A stretch of DNA of 64,000 nt, from contig OY294044.1 of NCBI GenBank assembly GCA_958510825.1, positions 87,466,895-87,530,894 on the forward strand, given 5' to 3'. Position 1 is the first letter of the stretch. The number at the start of each line of letters is the position of its first letter. Source of the DNA: Brachypterus glaber. Taxonomy: Eukaryota > Arthropoda > Insecta > Coleoptera > Kateretidae. Below the pieces are notes generated by a model that did no database searches, was not told the origin of the DNA, and saw only the letters and a list, made by a program, of their open reading frames with translations. Made by a program: the position numbers and the translations under genes. Positions 21,083 through 31,466 of this stretch are shown here, in pieces.

Positions 21083-21307
21083 ATGAAGCTGAAGTTTGCA
21101 ACGTTTTTTTGCATCGAAAATTCAAACAGTATATTAAAGCACTTATTCCATAACACGTTTTTAGCGCACTAGTACTTTAGAAAACTCGCCGCAAACAACT
21201 TGTTTTTTAAACTTGCTCGTGCGTTAAAAACGTATCTTATAAAACCAGTATTTTAATATACTCTTTGAATTTTCGTTGCAAAAAAACGTTGCAAACTTCA
21301 GCTTCAT
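21083..21307. mobile_element. 225-bp hairpin MITE with ~100-bp arms
   Basis: TGAAGCTGAAGTTTGCAACG and TTTTTTTGCATCGAAAATTC on the left pair with GAATTTTCGTTGCAAAAAAA and CGTTGCAAACTTCAGCTTCA on the right. The central part has AACACGTTTTTAGCGCACTA, then ACTCGCCGC, words also present at 39889-40025. Confidence 0.85.
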
Positions 21308-22687
21308 AGAATCAACTGATCTCCTTAATAGAAACCCGTTAAAATAAAATTCTTTTTTCTCATTTTTTTTACTTGTATAAAAATAAATCCAAAAAATATT
21401 CATATTTTTTACGTTTGACATAGGGAATTTCCTGATTTTGGTCTGTGAAAACCTAGAAAAGAGAGGGAATTTGAAAATTTAATATTTGTAGGAAACCTGT
21501 GATAACATTCTTTTTTAGTCACCAAAAATTCTAGCCAATATAACTAACCAGCAACAACTTTGCTGTCATTAATTTTATTAGTATATTTCATTTAATGACA
21601 AGCGCCTAATTGCAACTGTCCGTGCCGGAGTTTGTTTTGGTTTTTTGTTGTTTGTTGTTTTTTTATTTAATGAGGGGGCCTTGGTTTACGTTTTCGTTGG
21701 TTTGGCGTCTGTTGGTGTTTTTTTTTGTAAAAAATTTTTTTTATTTAAAATAATATATTAAAAACGGTGTGCGCATACGCAGTTTATCAAAACGCGGCAT
21801 GAACAGCTGCATACAACCGCTCCTATTTAATGTGGACATTGTTTTGTTAAAAAAAAATAATTAGTTTTTTTTTAAGGTTGTACCTACCCTTCGGTACAAA
21901 CAGCCCGGCATTCAACCTGTGTGTTATGTCCTATTTTAGAACGTAAGAGAATTATAATCTGTTGATAGAATTGTAACTGTCAACAGATATAACCTCAATT
22001 TTTAATTAAATTTAATTCAAACAAATTGTACCCCTAAGACGTCCATTGCCCTATTGTTGCACCTAGGAGCAGAAGAGCATTTTCCATATATTCAAAAACA
22101 ATAAACAAAAAACAGGAGGCGTGATCACCTAAAATTTGGAAAAAATAAGCTAAAAATAATAAAATGTTAAATTTTAAATATAAATCCTAACATACAAATT
22201 ATAATATATGTGAACAATACAATAATCCAAATTTAAAAAGTATTAAAATGATCATAAAATGGTTCAATTTTTTTCCCAGCAAGCTTTTTTGATTTTAAAA
22301 AATTGAAAGGATTTAGTGTAAAACACACGAAGGAAAACTTCATATGGCAAAACGGGAAAAATTTAATTTCATATCATTAAACTTATAATAAATCATTGTA
22401 CGAGTCATAAAAAGTTTTATTTCTCTAGCCATTACTAAAGTTTCATATGTGAACTCCCGTCAGAGAAGGGCCTATTTTCTCACTTAGGTACTTGTAAACC
22501 GTACCGTAAGGAAACAATGACCTTAAAAAACTCTTCAAATGCTCTCAAAATGATCCTAAAAAACTGTGCGATGCATCGCGATTTTGCCAAATGATTTTAA
22601 TAGCATTCGGTACCACAGAGGTGCCCGAAGTTGCCTCCTCTTTCTATAAATAGTATTATGCTAAATTAAATTACTTTGCATTTTATC
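21308..22687. other. Non-coding DNA, no gene seen
   Basis: T-rich and low in structure. TGTTGATAGAATT / ACTGTCAACAG near 21,960 forms a short inverted repeat. Other small repeats (TTTGTTG, 21,640-21,660) are present. No frame is convincing. Confidence 0.4.
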
Positions 22688-23520
22688 TAAAGTGAAAATA
22701 AGTAACCAAGTCCTTTTGGGGACCCTAGATTTAAATTAATTTACCGTTAATGGTCAAGCGGTGTTGCCAAGAGCTGCATCAAAGGCTGACAGGGCAACAT
22801 AACCTCAAAAATTCATGTTTACTTTTAAAATGTATTAAAAAAACAATTAAACCATACTCGAAGCAAATTTAAACAATTTTAGGCGTTTTTGAATAAAAGA
22901 CACGTTAACCAATCCAGATGATTCAGTTAAACGCCTTTAAAACTGGACTTATATTACCAAAAAGAAAACAAAACAAAATACTTCTCAACAGACCTATTAT
23001 TATATTTTTTCGGCTTACATAATGTTTATTAACTAAATCTAAGTGCTTCGATCCAATTTACATTTAATTTTTACCCGTTGGTCAGTTTTATACCATATTC
23101 AACACATTTTTTATTCATCGGTCAATGTTGTATACCATCTCCAGGACACATTTTTTACATAGTTCAGTGTTAAAAGTCACTTTTCACAGAGTGGAAAACC
23201 TCGCTCAAAAATTTGTACAATAATGAATTCCAGGGAGGTTAACCCATTAATCTCCACATAGTGCAAAACCATAATTTTAGCTATTTTAATATAATAATAT
23301 ATAATGATATTAACACTAGGTATTATTAGTTAAAATTACCTTTGCAGTACAAGGAGTGAAAATGATTTTTGTCTACTAAAAAACCAAACAATTTGAAATC
23401 TCGTAAAAAATATTTAATAATTATTGGGTTTAACCAGAAGTTCTTGACCAAGAACCCAGACTCTCAATCAAGTTCTTCTGTCAGTAAAATTTACAATATA
23501 TAGTCAAATTAAAGCATCAA

Positions 23521-23689
23521 GCAAGTTGCAAAACAACTTTACACTACGATATTTCCAGAACGCTTTGATATAGAGACTTGAAATTTGAAACACATTTTCT
23601 CTACTACTTAGAAAATCTTTGTTCCAAATATCAAGTCTCTATGTCAAAGCGTTCTTAAAATATCGTAGTGTAAAGTTGTTTTGCAACTT
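23521..23689. mobile_element. Foldback element, CAAGTTGCAAAACAAC ends
   Basis: CAAGTTGCAAAACAACTTTA, CACTACGATATTTCCAGAACG, GAGACTTGAAATTTG is mirrored by CAAATATCAAGTCTC, CGTTCTTAAAATATCGTAGTG, TAAAGTTGTTTTGCAACTTG. A second, diverged set (23,735-23,880) and a partial one at 11,424-11,480 belong to the same family. Confidence 0.85.
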
Positions 23690-23734
23690 GTCTGCTGCTT
23701 TAATTTGAATATAGTCGTATTAATCGTGGGAGTC

Positions 23735-23880
23735 TCTTGCAAAGCAACATTACACTACGATATTTCTAAAACGCTTAGACTTAAATACTTTGGACCAAAG
23801 ATTTTGAATGAGGCAAAAAACTTTTGGCCAAAATTTCAAGTCCCTATGTCAAAGCGTTCTTAAAATACCGTAAAGTTTTT
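23735..23880. mobile_element. Second, diverged foldback of the same family
   Basis: TTGCAAAGCAACATTACACT, ACGATATTTCTAAAACGCTT on the left and CAAGTCCCTATGTCAAAGCG, TTCTTAAAATACCGTAAAG on the right repeat the pattern of 23521-23689 with more changes. Confidence 0.65.
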
Positions 23881-24296
23881 TTTGGTTTCGCTTACCTGCA
23901 CCAGTAATACTTTATTCCAATATTATTAATGGAACATTTTAAATCTTATAAATCAATCAATAAAAAATAAATTTGTATTAGAAATTAATTTTATTTGTTG
24001 TAAAAATATTATTTTAATCTCATAAATGCATTCATCAAAATTTTAATAAACTATTTAGTATGTGAAGTAAATTTTATCTGTGCAGTGGGATTTTTTTTTT
24101 AATTTACACTAGAAATCGGGTAAAAAAATACAAAAATATAGTAAATATTTTAATCACAAAACAAAATTTACAAAAAATATATATAAAATTAAATCAATAA
24201 TAATGAAAGTTGTAATAACAATTGAGATAATTTGAAAAAATAAATAGTAGGTACATTATAATAATTATTAACAATTCCCCTCTTAATTGTTGATTG

Positions 24297-24715
24297 AGTT
24301 GAGATATTTACTTAAAATCAGTAACAGTTAAATAAGACAACTAAAACCATCTTTTGGCATATATTCGATATTTTTAGCTTAAAAAATGTGGACATGGGGG
24401 GCATAGTTGGAATTTTTTTTAAATAGAAAGGGGGGTCATGTAAGACATCCATTTAAAGCTTATAAAATTTTCTATTTGACCACGATTTTTTTTATTTCTT
24501 TAAATTAAAAAAATCCCCCCTGTGCCCCCTGTCCACATTTTTTTAACTACCCTATTGAAAATGACGGGTCTGGGCGGGTATAAATGGTGCATACCCGTCA
24601 TTTTCAACAGGGTAAAAATATCGAATATATGCCAAAAGATGGCTTAAGTTTTCTTATTGGTGTGTTCCAAATTTTAAGCCGATATCTCAACTCATTCAAA
24701 AGTTACGAGGTATAA
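24297..24715. mobile_element. Foldback element with inner GGGTATAAATGGTG palindrome
   Basis: GAGTTGAGATATTTACTTAA, ACCATCTTTTGGCATATATT, CGATATTTTTAGC is mirrored by the TATCGAATATATGCCAAAAG, CGATATCTCAACTC side. Inside it, TACCCTATTGAAAATGACGG / CCGTCATTTTCAACAGGGTA forms a second hairpin (24,549-24,613). The outer words recur near 4,990-5,080 and 6,330-6,400. Confidence 0.75.
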
Positions 24716-25187
24716 GCTAGAACTTTATTATACAATAGAATAAAAATAAATTATTTTATATCTGTCTCATTTGAGGCATTTAATCAGAAATGTTATTCTT
24801 TTTCTGAGCCATTTTGCTCTTCTAAGATGAACAAAAATCTGGAAAATACTAAAAAATTAAGTTTTTTAAGGGGCACCTATATCTAGGTGCTAGGAAAACG
24901 GTATTGCGTAAGATATTTTGTCTGTTTGTCAATACCTGAAATCTAAAAAAATTAACTTTGCCTACTTAAATTCTCTTATTAAAATTAGTAAAACATTTTT
25001 TAATTATTCAAGAACTGTAAAATACTTATGTATGTGCAGCATTTTCATTTAAAACGAACCTTTCTTTGATAAAGCATAATTTATTCTACAAAATATGCGA
25101 ATTTGTCAAAAGCTGAGATCTAAAAAAAAAACGTTACTTATTTAAACTCATACATTATATATTGTATATATAATTTTAAAAAAATAC

Positions 25188-25411
25188 TTATCCCTGTTCG
25201 ACATCAGACTCAACACTTTCATCAGAGTCATCATTATCATTTATATTAATAACTAGTGGTAAAGCATCTTCAGCACAATCAAACTGTGCCTCGTGTTCCC
25301 AATATTTTTTAATTTCTCTTTCTGTTTTATCAATACAATTGGCCCATACCTCTTTAGTTGCTAGCTGTAATGCTTCTTTCCACATTTCCTCGCTGTCTTT
25401 TATTGTCTTAC
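25188..25411 (-). pseudogene. Split transposase, last exon (C-terminal tail)
   Basis: Minus-strand exon with acceptor CTTTTTAG just before 25411 and stop TAA at 25188-25190. It encodes GKTIKDSEEMWKEALQLATK, then EVWANCIDKTEREIKKYWEH and an acidic end rich in D, S and E. It joins in phase with the preceding exon (G from 26046 plus GT here gives Gly). A conserved tryptophan-cysteine helix after the DDE core followed by an acidic Asp/Ser tail is what I know from arthropod transposases of this group. The codons upstream of 25411 in the same frame look like intron, so the ORF start at 25496 is not used. Confidence 0.75.
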
Positions 25412-25662
25412 CTAAAAAGGTGTCTGTATAGAGCTCATAAATTATGTTACATAAAATAATTGTATAATTATTGTCAACTATAACAGTTATTGTCAAGTAT
25501 ATTTTTGGCCCCTAGCGCAATCCAGAAGCTTATTTTGGGCTCTACAATACTGTATGATGCCAAAATAAATAAATAATAAGCTAAATTAATCTATACAATA
25601 AAGGAGAAAAAACCTGGGTATGTATGTAGGGTTGTCCGGGTTTGAAGACCCACTTTCAGATA

Positions 25663-26022
25663 AGCTAGAAACTTGAAATTTGGCATGTACATGAAGTATC
25701 CCCCACGCTCCCAGGAAAAATCCGAAAATTGACCACCGACCCCCCCTAACCCCCCCATTTATTAAAAACACTTCTAAAATAGCTAGAAACTTGAAATTTG
25801 GCATGTACATGTAGTATCCCCCCACGCTCCCAGGAAAAATCCGAAAATTGACCACTGACCCCCCCTAACCCCCCCCCCATTTATTAAAAACACTTCTAAA
25901 ATAGCTAGAAACTTGAAATTTGGCATGTACATGGAGTATCCACCCACGCTCCCAGGAAAAATCCGAAAATTGACCAAGGACCCCCCTAAACCCCCATTAA
26001 TTAAAAATAGCTCATACCTATT
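25663..26022. repeat. ~120-bp tandem repeat, three copies
   Basis: Units start with GCTAGAAACTTGAAATTTGG at 25663, 25782 and 25904. They run through CATGTACATG, AGTATCC, CCCACGCTCCCAGGAAAAAT, CCGAAAATTGACCA and a C-run, ending TTTATTAAAAAC. They sit inside the last intron of the transposase. The two minus-strand ORFs over them are repeat translations fused to exon sequence. Confidence 0.9.
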
Positions 26023-26045
26023 CCTATCTATGACTTCACACTTAC

Positions 26046-26200
26046 CATCTCTTCCAATATGTCTATTATAGTAAGTTTTGGTGATGCCCCACACCATCTC
26101 AATGGGATTAAACATGCAATGGTATGGAGGTAATCTTAATATAGTATGACCATATTCTTCAGCTAGTTGGTCCACCTTGTAAATTCTTGGGGGTTTATTT
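26046..26200 (-). pseudogene. Split transposase, DDE C-terminal exon with third catalytic acid
   Basis: Minus-strand exon bounded by acceptor TTTTTAG (26201-26207) and donor GTAAGT (26040-26045). It encodes NKPPRIYKVDQLAEEYGH, then TILRLPPYHCMFNPIEMVWG and ITKTYYNRHIGRD. The NPIE motif with its glutamate is the third catalytic acid of Tc1/mariner and IS630-type DDE transposases, which cut and paste DNA at TA sites. The exon needs two bases from an upstream exon, but the exon at 26827-27010 supplies one. At least one exon is therefore missing between them. Confidence 0.85.
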
Positions 26201-26270
26201 CTAAAAATTATAACAATATAATATTTGTTGCTTGTTTAGCCTGGTTTCTGGCAATCTGCCATGCCTAGAG

Positions 26271-26617
26271 TAGGATGGGGGGTCTCTTGAAGAGATGGGG
26301 CCCAATTAAATTTGTGGGCATAGGCGCCAACTCCGGGGGCCAGGGGTCATGGCCCCCTGAACTCATAGCAAGGGGCCGAGCCCTCTCTTGGAATATTGTC
26401 TATACTTTTAATTATAAAAGCTTCACATTTTTTAAATATATTGTTACTCTATTTTTCATTTAATGAAAATGTATATTTTATATATTTTTGTTACTTATTT
26501 ATTTATTTTATTTATCTTGACCTCTAAGCAGTTATAAAACTGGTAAAAAAATTTTGGGCCTCCTCTGGGATTTTGAAAAGTCGGCGCCTATGTATGTGGG
26601 GCCCTGTCCTACAGAAT
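26271..26617. mobile_element. Element with CATAGGCGCC ends nested in the transposase intron
   Basis: GTAGGATGGGG and GGGGCCC...GGGCATAGGCGCCAACT on the left face GTCGGCGCCTATG, GGGGCCCTGTCCTAC on the right. The interior (CCCTCTCTTGGAATATTGTC, TATACTTTTAA, GGGCCTCCTCTGGGATTTT) resembles 55084-55535, so both belong to one family. It replaces the place where the DD part of the catalytic core should be. Confidence 0.65.
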
Positions 26618-26826
26618 AGGTTACAAAGAGCTTCTTAATAAGGTTGTGGTAATCAAAAGTTTGCTATGATAGTTATAATTATATAATTATATATTAATAT
26701 TGTAATAATTATATGTATTTGTAATTTTGACATGTTCAACACCCTTCAGGGTATTTCTGAGCAAATAAATGATAATCTAATATGGGTATAAAAAACAGGT
26801 ATCAATAAAACAAAAATTTAACTTAC

Positions 26827-27010
26827 TATCTTCATACATCGTGTAAATTTGCCTTCTAATCGCATTGCATGTTGCACCATCTACATCCACCACTGGCCTT
26901 ATCGCATCTTTTCTGGGGTTTTTTGGAGGGGTTGACACAACATTCTTCTTCACATCAGACGAAACTCTTTGTACTGTCTTAAGGCTCAAACCTAGAGCAT
27001 CAGCTGCTCG
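26827..27010 (-). pseudogene. Split transposase, second exon (helix-turn-helix part)
   Basis: Minus-strand exon between acceptor TTTTAG (27011-27016) and donor GTAAGT (26821-26826). It encodes RAADALGLSLKTVQRVSSDV, then KKNVVSTPPKNPRKDA and VVDVDGATCNAIRRQIYTMY. The first part is a helix-turn-helix for binding the transposon ends. The STPPK...R(K) stretch and the RR.IY.MY helix are typical linker features of this transposase group. It joins the first exon in phase 0 and ends in phase 1. Confidence 0.8.
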
Positions 27011-27622
27011 CTAAAATTATTAAAATTAAATAAAAATTATTAAAATTAAATAAAAATTATTAAAATGAGGTTAAAAGATTAAATTTTTACTATTGTACAT
27101 CTACTATAATAAAAATATATTTTTGAAATTTTATTAAACTACCTATCTAAACTTTTGTATCGCAAAAATAAATGTATCTTACATATTATGTAAATATTAT
27201 GTAATTGTGTAACCAAGGGGTTTATTTATTGAAAAAGAAGTGTACAAGGATTATAAGAATAAAATATTGTGGAAGACTGTCAAAAGGATTGTGGGTCATT
27301 TTAGTTTTTATTTATTTAGTTTTTATAAAAACTAAAAAAAAGGTCTTTAACTCTGAAACTAAAAAAAAGCTTTACCCCAGGGGGAAAAATTTTAAGATTG
27401 AAGATGACTTTGGAGGAGGAAGATGATTGTGGATGATTGTCACAGATTGTTAGGAATTGTCAAGGATTGCAAAAGATTGTTGAATAGGATTGTCCAATAA
27501 ATAAACCTCTCGAGTGTAACTATGTAAATTTTCTCTCAGGCTTGTTGTTTTTGCTTTTAACGATTATCTACCAATAGTTTAGGTAGATTTTAATGTACTT
27601 TTATTATTTATCATTAGCTTAC

Positions 27623-27736
27623 CTCTCTTACGGAGTTTAATGGGATAAAAGGGCCATCGTTCTCCCTTTCCCTCTCAAAATAACGTATTAGCGACGCGAC
27701 TAACTGTTTGCTCTGCAAGCTCAAAGGTTTCGGCAT
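27623..27736 (-). pseudogene. Split transposase, first exon with start codon
   Basis: On the minus strand ATG at 27734-27736 opens MPKPLSLQSKQLVASLIRYF, then ERERENDGPFIPLNSVRE (38 codons), ending exactly at a GTAAGC donor (27617-27622). The next exon continues RAADALGLS in phase, giving one helix-turn-helix unit across the junction. It is too short to stand out as an ORF by itself, and was found by looking upstream of the second exon for the family's usual N-terminus. Confidence 0.8.
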
Positions 27737-28344
27737 TTTTCTTATAACAATAGCGACACAAAACAATAAAACAATCACTTTTTAAAACGAAAATTGCAGT
27801 TGTATTCGTAAAATTATCGCCAAAAAATTTTTAGGTTATGTTTCGTAAAAATCTCAGACAAAACCTGGGACCATAGATGCATAATATTCGTAGCGCAATG
27901 TTGGATCAACATAAGAAATGTATCTCTATTCAACATAAAAATAATATATTGCCTTCGGAAGGGCATTTCCTATTCCAAAAAGTAACATTTATATATTTCC
28001 TAATCGAAATTTGATATAGAAAACTAACAATTTGGACCGAAAAATATGCTGTGTACATACCATCGGATTGTTATTAATCTATAGCTTTCTATTGTCTAAG
28101 CTGGATTTGATAGTGGCAACGTCGCCACCTGCAAATAAGTGAAACGTGAAAATCCATCAAAACATTTTAAAAAGTCCATATAATAAGTAGGGTTTTTTTT
28201 TGGTTTGTGTGGTAAACCTTATTACCAAAAAAGGACTTGGTTACTTATTTTCACTTTAAATGTATTCTTTAATAAAATAAAACTACTTTCCCCTTTAGTT
28301 ATGTATAAGAATTCTTCTTAAAAATTATTTTTATTTTTTTTGTG

Positions 28345-28420
28345 AAAAATTGCTTATTGGGGTATTTGAGGTTGCTGAAAGTAAATCTGATAATAATAAA
28401 AGTAAAAATGGGGGGTTGGG
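28345..28420 (+). repeat. Single copy of the GAGGTTGCTGAAA repeat
   Basis: TTGGGGTATTTGAGGTTGCT then GAAAGTAAATCTGATAATAA is one unit of the 13.4-kb array, placed just outside the right end of the Tc1-type transposon. Confidence 0.7.
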
Positions 28421-29061
28421 GGTGACAAAACCAAATAACAAGATTGCCGACCTGTCAAAGTGTCATTTTTTGAACGGGAGGTCTTAAAAACTTGAAACTC
28501 GGTATGTACAAAAATCGACAAACCCAAAAAACAAGATGGCCTCCTAAATACGCCGTTGGCACCCCCAGACCCCCATGGAAGCACCCCAGCTAAAAAGTAT
28601 TTGCACTGTAATCATAAAATAATCGTTGCCCAACTTTGCTTCATAGCGACTATAAGGACCCATTTGGCGGGAGTACACCTACATATTTTTATTACCACGT
28701 GAGATTATTCTGACTAGACAACTGAAATTCGTGAAACCAATTTGATATAATGAAATATTTTATAAATTTTACGACAAAAATTTATTATTGTATAAAAAAT
28801 TTTATCGCTAAATTTTATCAAATATAATTTCAAGATAGAAATCAAGCTTCATTTGTAGGCACACTAACCAACTGGGCTACCTAGTAGATTTAAATCCAAA
28901 ATTTAGGTGTGAAGTTTTTTAAAGTCCAAAAAAGGAGGAGGTTATCAATTCGACGTATGACTTTTATAGTTTTTTTTTTATGTTTGATCCCCCATAACTT
29001 TTGAACGGATGAACGGAATTGGATCAAACCTTTTGAAACATAAGGCCTAGCCAGAAGCTTG
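28421..29061. other. Non-coding DNA, no gene seen
   Basis: Repeat-like words (AAACTTGAAACTCGGTATGTAC, CCCCATAACTTTTGAACGG) but no frame or clear element ends. Confidence 0.4.
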
Positions 29062-29207
29062 GGGAACGTTCAAGTATTAGGTAACGCAAATTTTAATCAT
29101 TTTGGACCCCCACCCCTGTAACGCTATCTCCCTATACCATTAACATGGGCGTAACACTCCGAAATGACCCCCCCCCTAGGAGCCTTACGTATTACTTGAA
29201 CGTTCCC
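29062..29207. mobile_element. 146-bp MITE, GGGAACGTTCAAGTATTA ends
   Basis: GGGAACGTTCAAGTATTA at 29062 is mirrored by TATTACTTGAACGTTCCC ending at 29207. TTG sits on both sides, a possible 3-bp duplication. Same family as 52537-52775, 61446-61563 and the remnant near 2,860. Confidence 0.85.
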
Positions 29208-29335
29208 TTGCATAAGAACATTAAACATAAGAATGCCATGCCGTAATTGGCTTACAAGATACATGGCGGCACATCAAGCCAATCACGGCATCGCATTGTT
29301 ATTTATGTATTGTGATCTTATGCGATCCTGTGAAT
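29208..29335. mobile_element. Small foldback, GCATAAGA ends
   Basis: TTGCATAAGAACATTAAACA, ATGCCGTAATTGGCTT is mirrored by AAGCCAATCACGGCAT, TGTGATCTTATGCGA. The element at 62455-62536 shares CACATCAAGCCAAT and GGCATCGCATT, so both are one family. Confidence 0.65.
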
Positions 29336-29860
29336 ATGTACTTAAAGAGGGCATTCATGGGGTGGTCCCGTTTTTGACGCTCGGATAATGCCGGGTAAGC
29401 CGGATAGTTAAGATAAATGTAATAATTTTAACGCAATTTCATTTAACAACGGCTTAATTTTGTTCTAATATCAACGAAATTTTTAGAGAAATATCGGATA
29501 ACACGGATAAGCCGATAATTTAATGGTCACTCAAATATTACGACAAGCTAAACATCTTTTAAATGCCGCTGAACTTGATTCTGGGGACCTGTAATAATAA
29601 AATACCAAGATAAAATAATAAAATATGTGATTATACAATAAGGTGTTATTTGATTATTACTTAACGCTTAAAGTATAACATATTTCCTTTAAAATAAGGT
29701 TGGTTGGGCTCTTGGGCGCTGAAATAAAAATATTACTAAATTCATTTTTTAGGAATTTATCTTAGTGCGTTGTGACATCAGCAGCTTGCCGAGATAGAAG
29801 GACAACTAAAATTTAGCTTAGATGACGTTATAAATCTACAAGTTCTGCGTCTCTAAAAAG
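29336..29860. other. Non-coding DNA, no gene seen
   Basis: No element ends or frames were recognised. Confidence 0.35.
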
Positions 29861-30076
29861 TCAAAAATAAAAACTTTTAACAAAAAATAAAATAAACCGA
29901 CTTCTATGTCTCTATAAAGTAAAAAAAAAGTTGGTTTCAATCTCACAGCAAACAATTTAATTACAAAAATAATTTTTAGTATTTAATTTAAGGAAATTGG
30001 CACTGACTTATTTTTTTTACTTTTTAGAGACATAGGAAAAGTCGGTTCATTTTTGTTTGTTAAAAGTTAGATTTTT
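29861..30076. mobile_element. Foldback element, CTAAAAAGTCAAAAATAAAA arms
   Basis: ACTTTTAACAAAAAATAAAA, AACCGACTTCTATGTCTCTA on the left pairs with TAGAGACATAGGAAAAGTCG, GTTCATTTTTGTTTGTTAAA on the right. The arms are about 70 bp. Confidence 0.7.
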
Positions 30077-30330
30077 TTCGATAAAACTAATTTTGCATCA
30101 AGTACTGACACTGACAAACATAAGTGTCTAATTTAAAAAGCAAGTCGTTTTTTTTCCGCGGTTGCCAAGCCTTACATGAGCGGCGTTGTCGATAAGCATT
30201 AAAATTCCCTAAAATGTAAGAATAAAATATTTTAAATAGAAAATTTGCAAAAAGTAAGGTTAATTGTCAAATTATTTTACAGTGGAATTTCAAATGTGGT
30301 ACGTTTTAATATGCTTGATTCAAGTTTCTA

Positions 30331-30440
30331 TTATTAACTGAAAAAGGAAATCTGCGCCATAGGGAATCGAACTCACGCTAGCCGGCTTATCAGGTTTTGA
30401 ATTAGATGTCTTAACCCGCTCGGCTATACTCCAATAATAA
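30331..30440 (-). mobile_element. tRNA(Leu/Ser)-like SINE head
   Basis: Minus strand: GGAGTATAGCCGAGCGGGTT is an A-box region and GTGAGTTCGATTCCC a B box, separated by a long variable arm as in class II tRNAs. Then comes TTTTTCAGTTAAT. The same head-and-junction occurs at 58,720-58,805. No CCA or tidy acceptor stem is present, so it is a SINE and not a working tRNA. Confidence 0.7.
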
Positions 30441-30678
30441 ATGGTTTAGTCTTTTACAGACATATACAGACACCGTCGATAAAAAAGAAAGCTAATATAA
30501 CTAATTTAACGTAAGGCATAGCCTCTTCCATCCTGATTGTCACATTATTTTGCCTTTATACTTCGAGGAATTACTATTAATTTTATTTTGAGATCGAAAG
30601 AGGTAGGTCGTGTCACTACTTGATGTCAATGTACTTGAGTTTCAATCGAGGTTCGATATTTTTCATAATTATTTAGCC

Positions 30679-31466
30679 ACACTCATATGTTTATATATTT
30701 TCATTTCATTTCATTTATTATTCGTAATACTACTACTTTCCAGCCTAAGCTTGGGGAGCCTAATGTTGTTTGACCTTGTATTTTTTACATGAATATTTGG
30801 TTGCAGAGGGTACATATTTATGTTTTGTTTAACATATAAAATGGATATATAAAGACATGGAACGGTCATAATATTTAATTCAATAAATTTATGTTGTACC
30901 CCATCTTGATACCCTAAACTCGTCATAATGCGAAGCACTTTCCTCTGCAAAGCAAATATTCTTTCTGTGCCAGATGCATGATCCCAAACTATCAGACCAT
31001 ACCTAATTTTAGAAGGGGCATAATAAGCGGTTTTTAGTACATTAAAGGAAACCATTCTAACCAAGTTTCTGAATATGAAAACAGATTTAGACAGAGAATT
31101 TGAGAGTTGGTTGGTATGTTGTTTCCAGTTTAAATTTTGGTCCAATAGTAGACCCAAATACTTGACCTTGTGAGGATTGGTAAAATTATGTAGAGGTCTG
31201 TGTGTAAAAAATATGTCGACAGTTTTGCTTTTGTTTAACGAAAGCTTATTTGCCGAGAACCACTCCTGAATATTTGACTGGCCCCCATCCATGAGCTGTT
31301 TAGTGTCTAAAAGGTCGACATTACTAGAAATTATATTTGAATCGTCAGCAAATAGAAAATTTTCCCAAATAAGAAGGGCATTTTTTAAATCGTTTATAAA
31401 AATCAGGAACAAAAGCGGACCAAGCACCGAGCCTTGCGACACGCTACACTCATATGTTTATATATT
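30679..31466. repeat. 21-bp target-site duplication flanking a LINE
   Basis: A perfect 21-base word beginning ACACTCATATG and ending TATATATT occurs at 30679-30699 and 31446-31466, immediately next to the two ends of the LINE fragment. Confidence 0.95.
30700..31445 (-). mobile_element. 5'-truncated LINE: reverse transcriptase C-terminal part
   Basis: The minus-strand frame from 31442 to 30711 encodes 243 residues: QGSVLGPLLFLIFINDL (motif 4), FADD catalytic box, NKLSLNKSKT, KVKYLGLLLDQNLNWKQH, and the thumb-side helices. It stops 11 bp before the 3' end, which carries (GAAAT)n. It lacks the endonuclease and early polymerase motifs because the insertion is 5'-truncated at 31445. The frame is uninterrupted and the flanking duplication is perfect, so the insertion is young. 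It is a different lineage from the LINE at 420-1308. A Jockey/CR1-group enzyme is likely from motif style. Confidence 0.93.

Larger units (their letters stand above)
22688..28258 (-). mobile_element. 5.57-kb Tc1/mariner-type DNA transposon (decayed) with TA duplications
   Basis: A 28-bp inverted repeat, AAGTGAAAATAAGTAACC then AAGTCCTTTT, occurs at 22690-22717 and perfectly inverted at 28229-28256. TA lies on each side (22688-22689 and 28257-28258), as expected for the IS630-Tc1-mariner superfamily. On the minus strand between the ends lie four exons of a transposase of that superfamily (27736 down to 25188), placed about 520 bp inside the right end. The rest is intron, untranslated DNA and younger insertions (foldbacks at 23521 and 24297, a tandem repeat at 25663, a G-rich-ended element at 26271). 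The catalytic centre is missing, so it is inactive. Confidence 0.85.

Noticed and set aside
25586..25855. Minus-strand ORF with repeated GGYYMYMPNFKF
   Set aside because: It is a translation of the 120-bp tandem repeat inside an intron, not a protein.
30331..30440. Functional tRNA-Leu or tRNA-Ser gene
   Set aside because: The acceptor stem is imperfect and the same head is followed by the same SINE-type junction at 58.7 kb.
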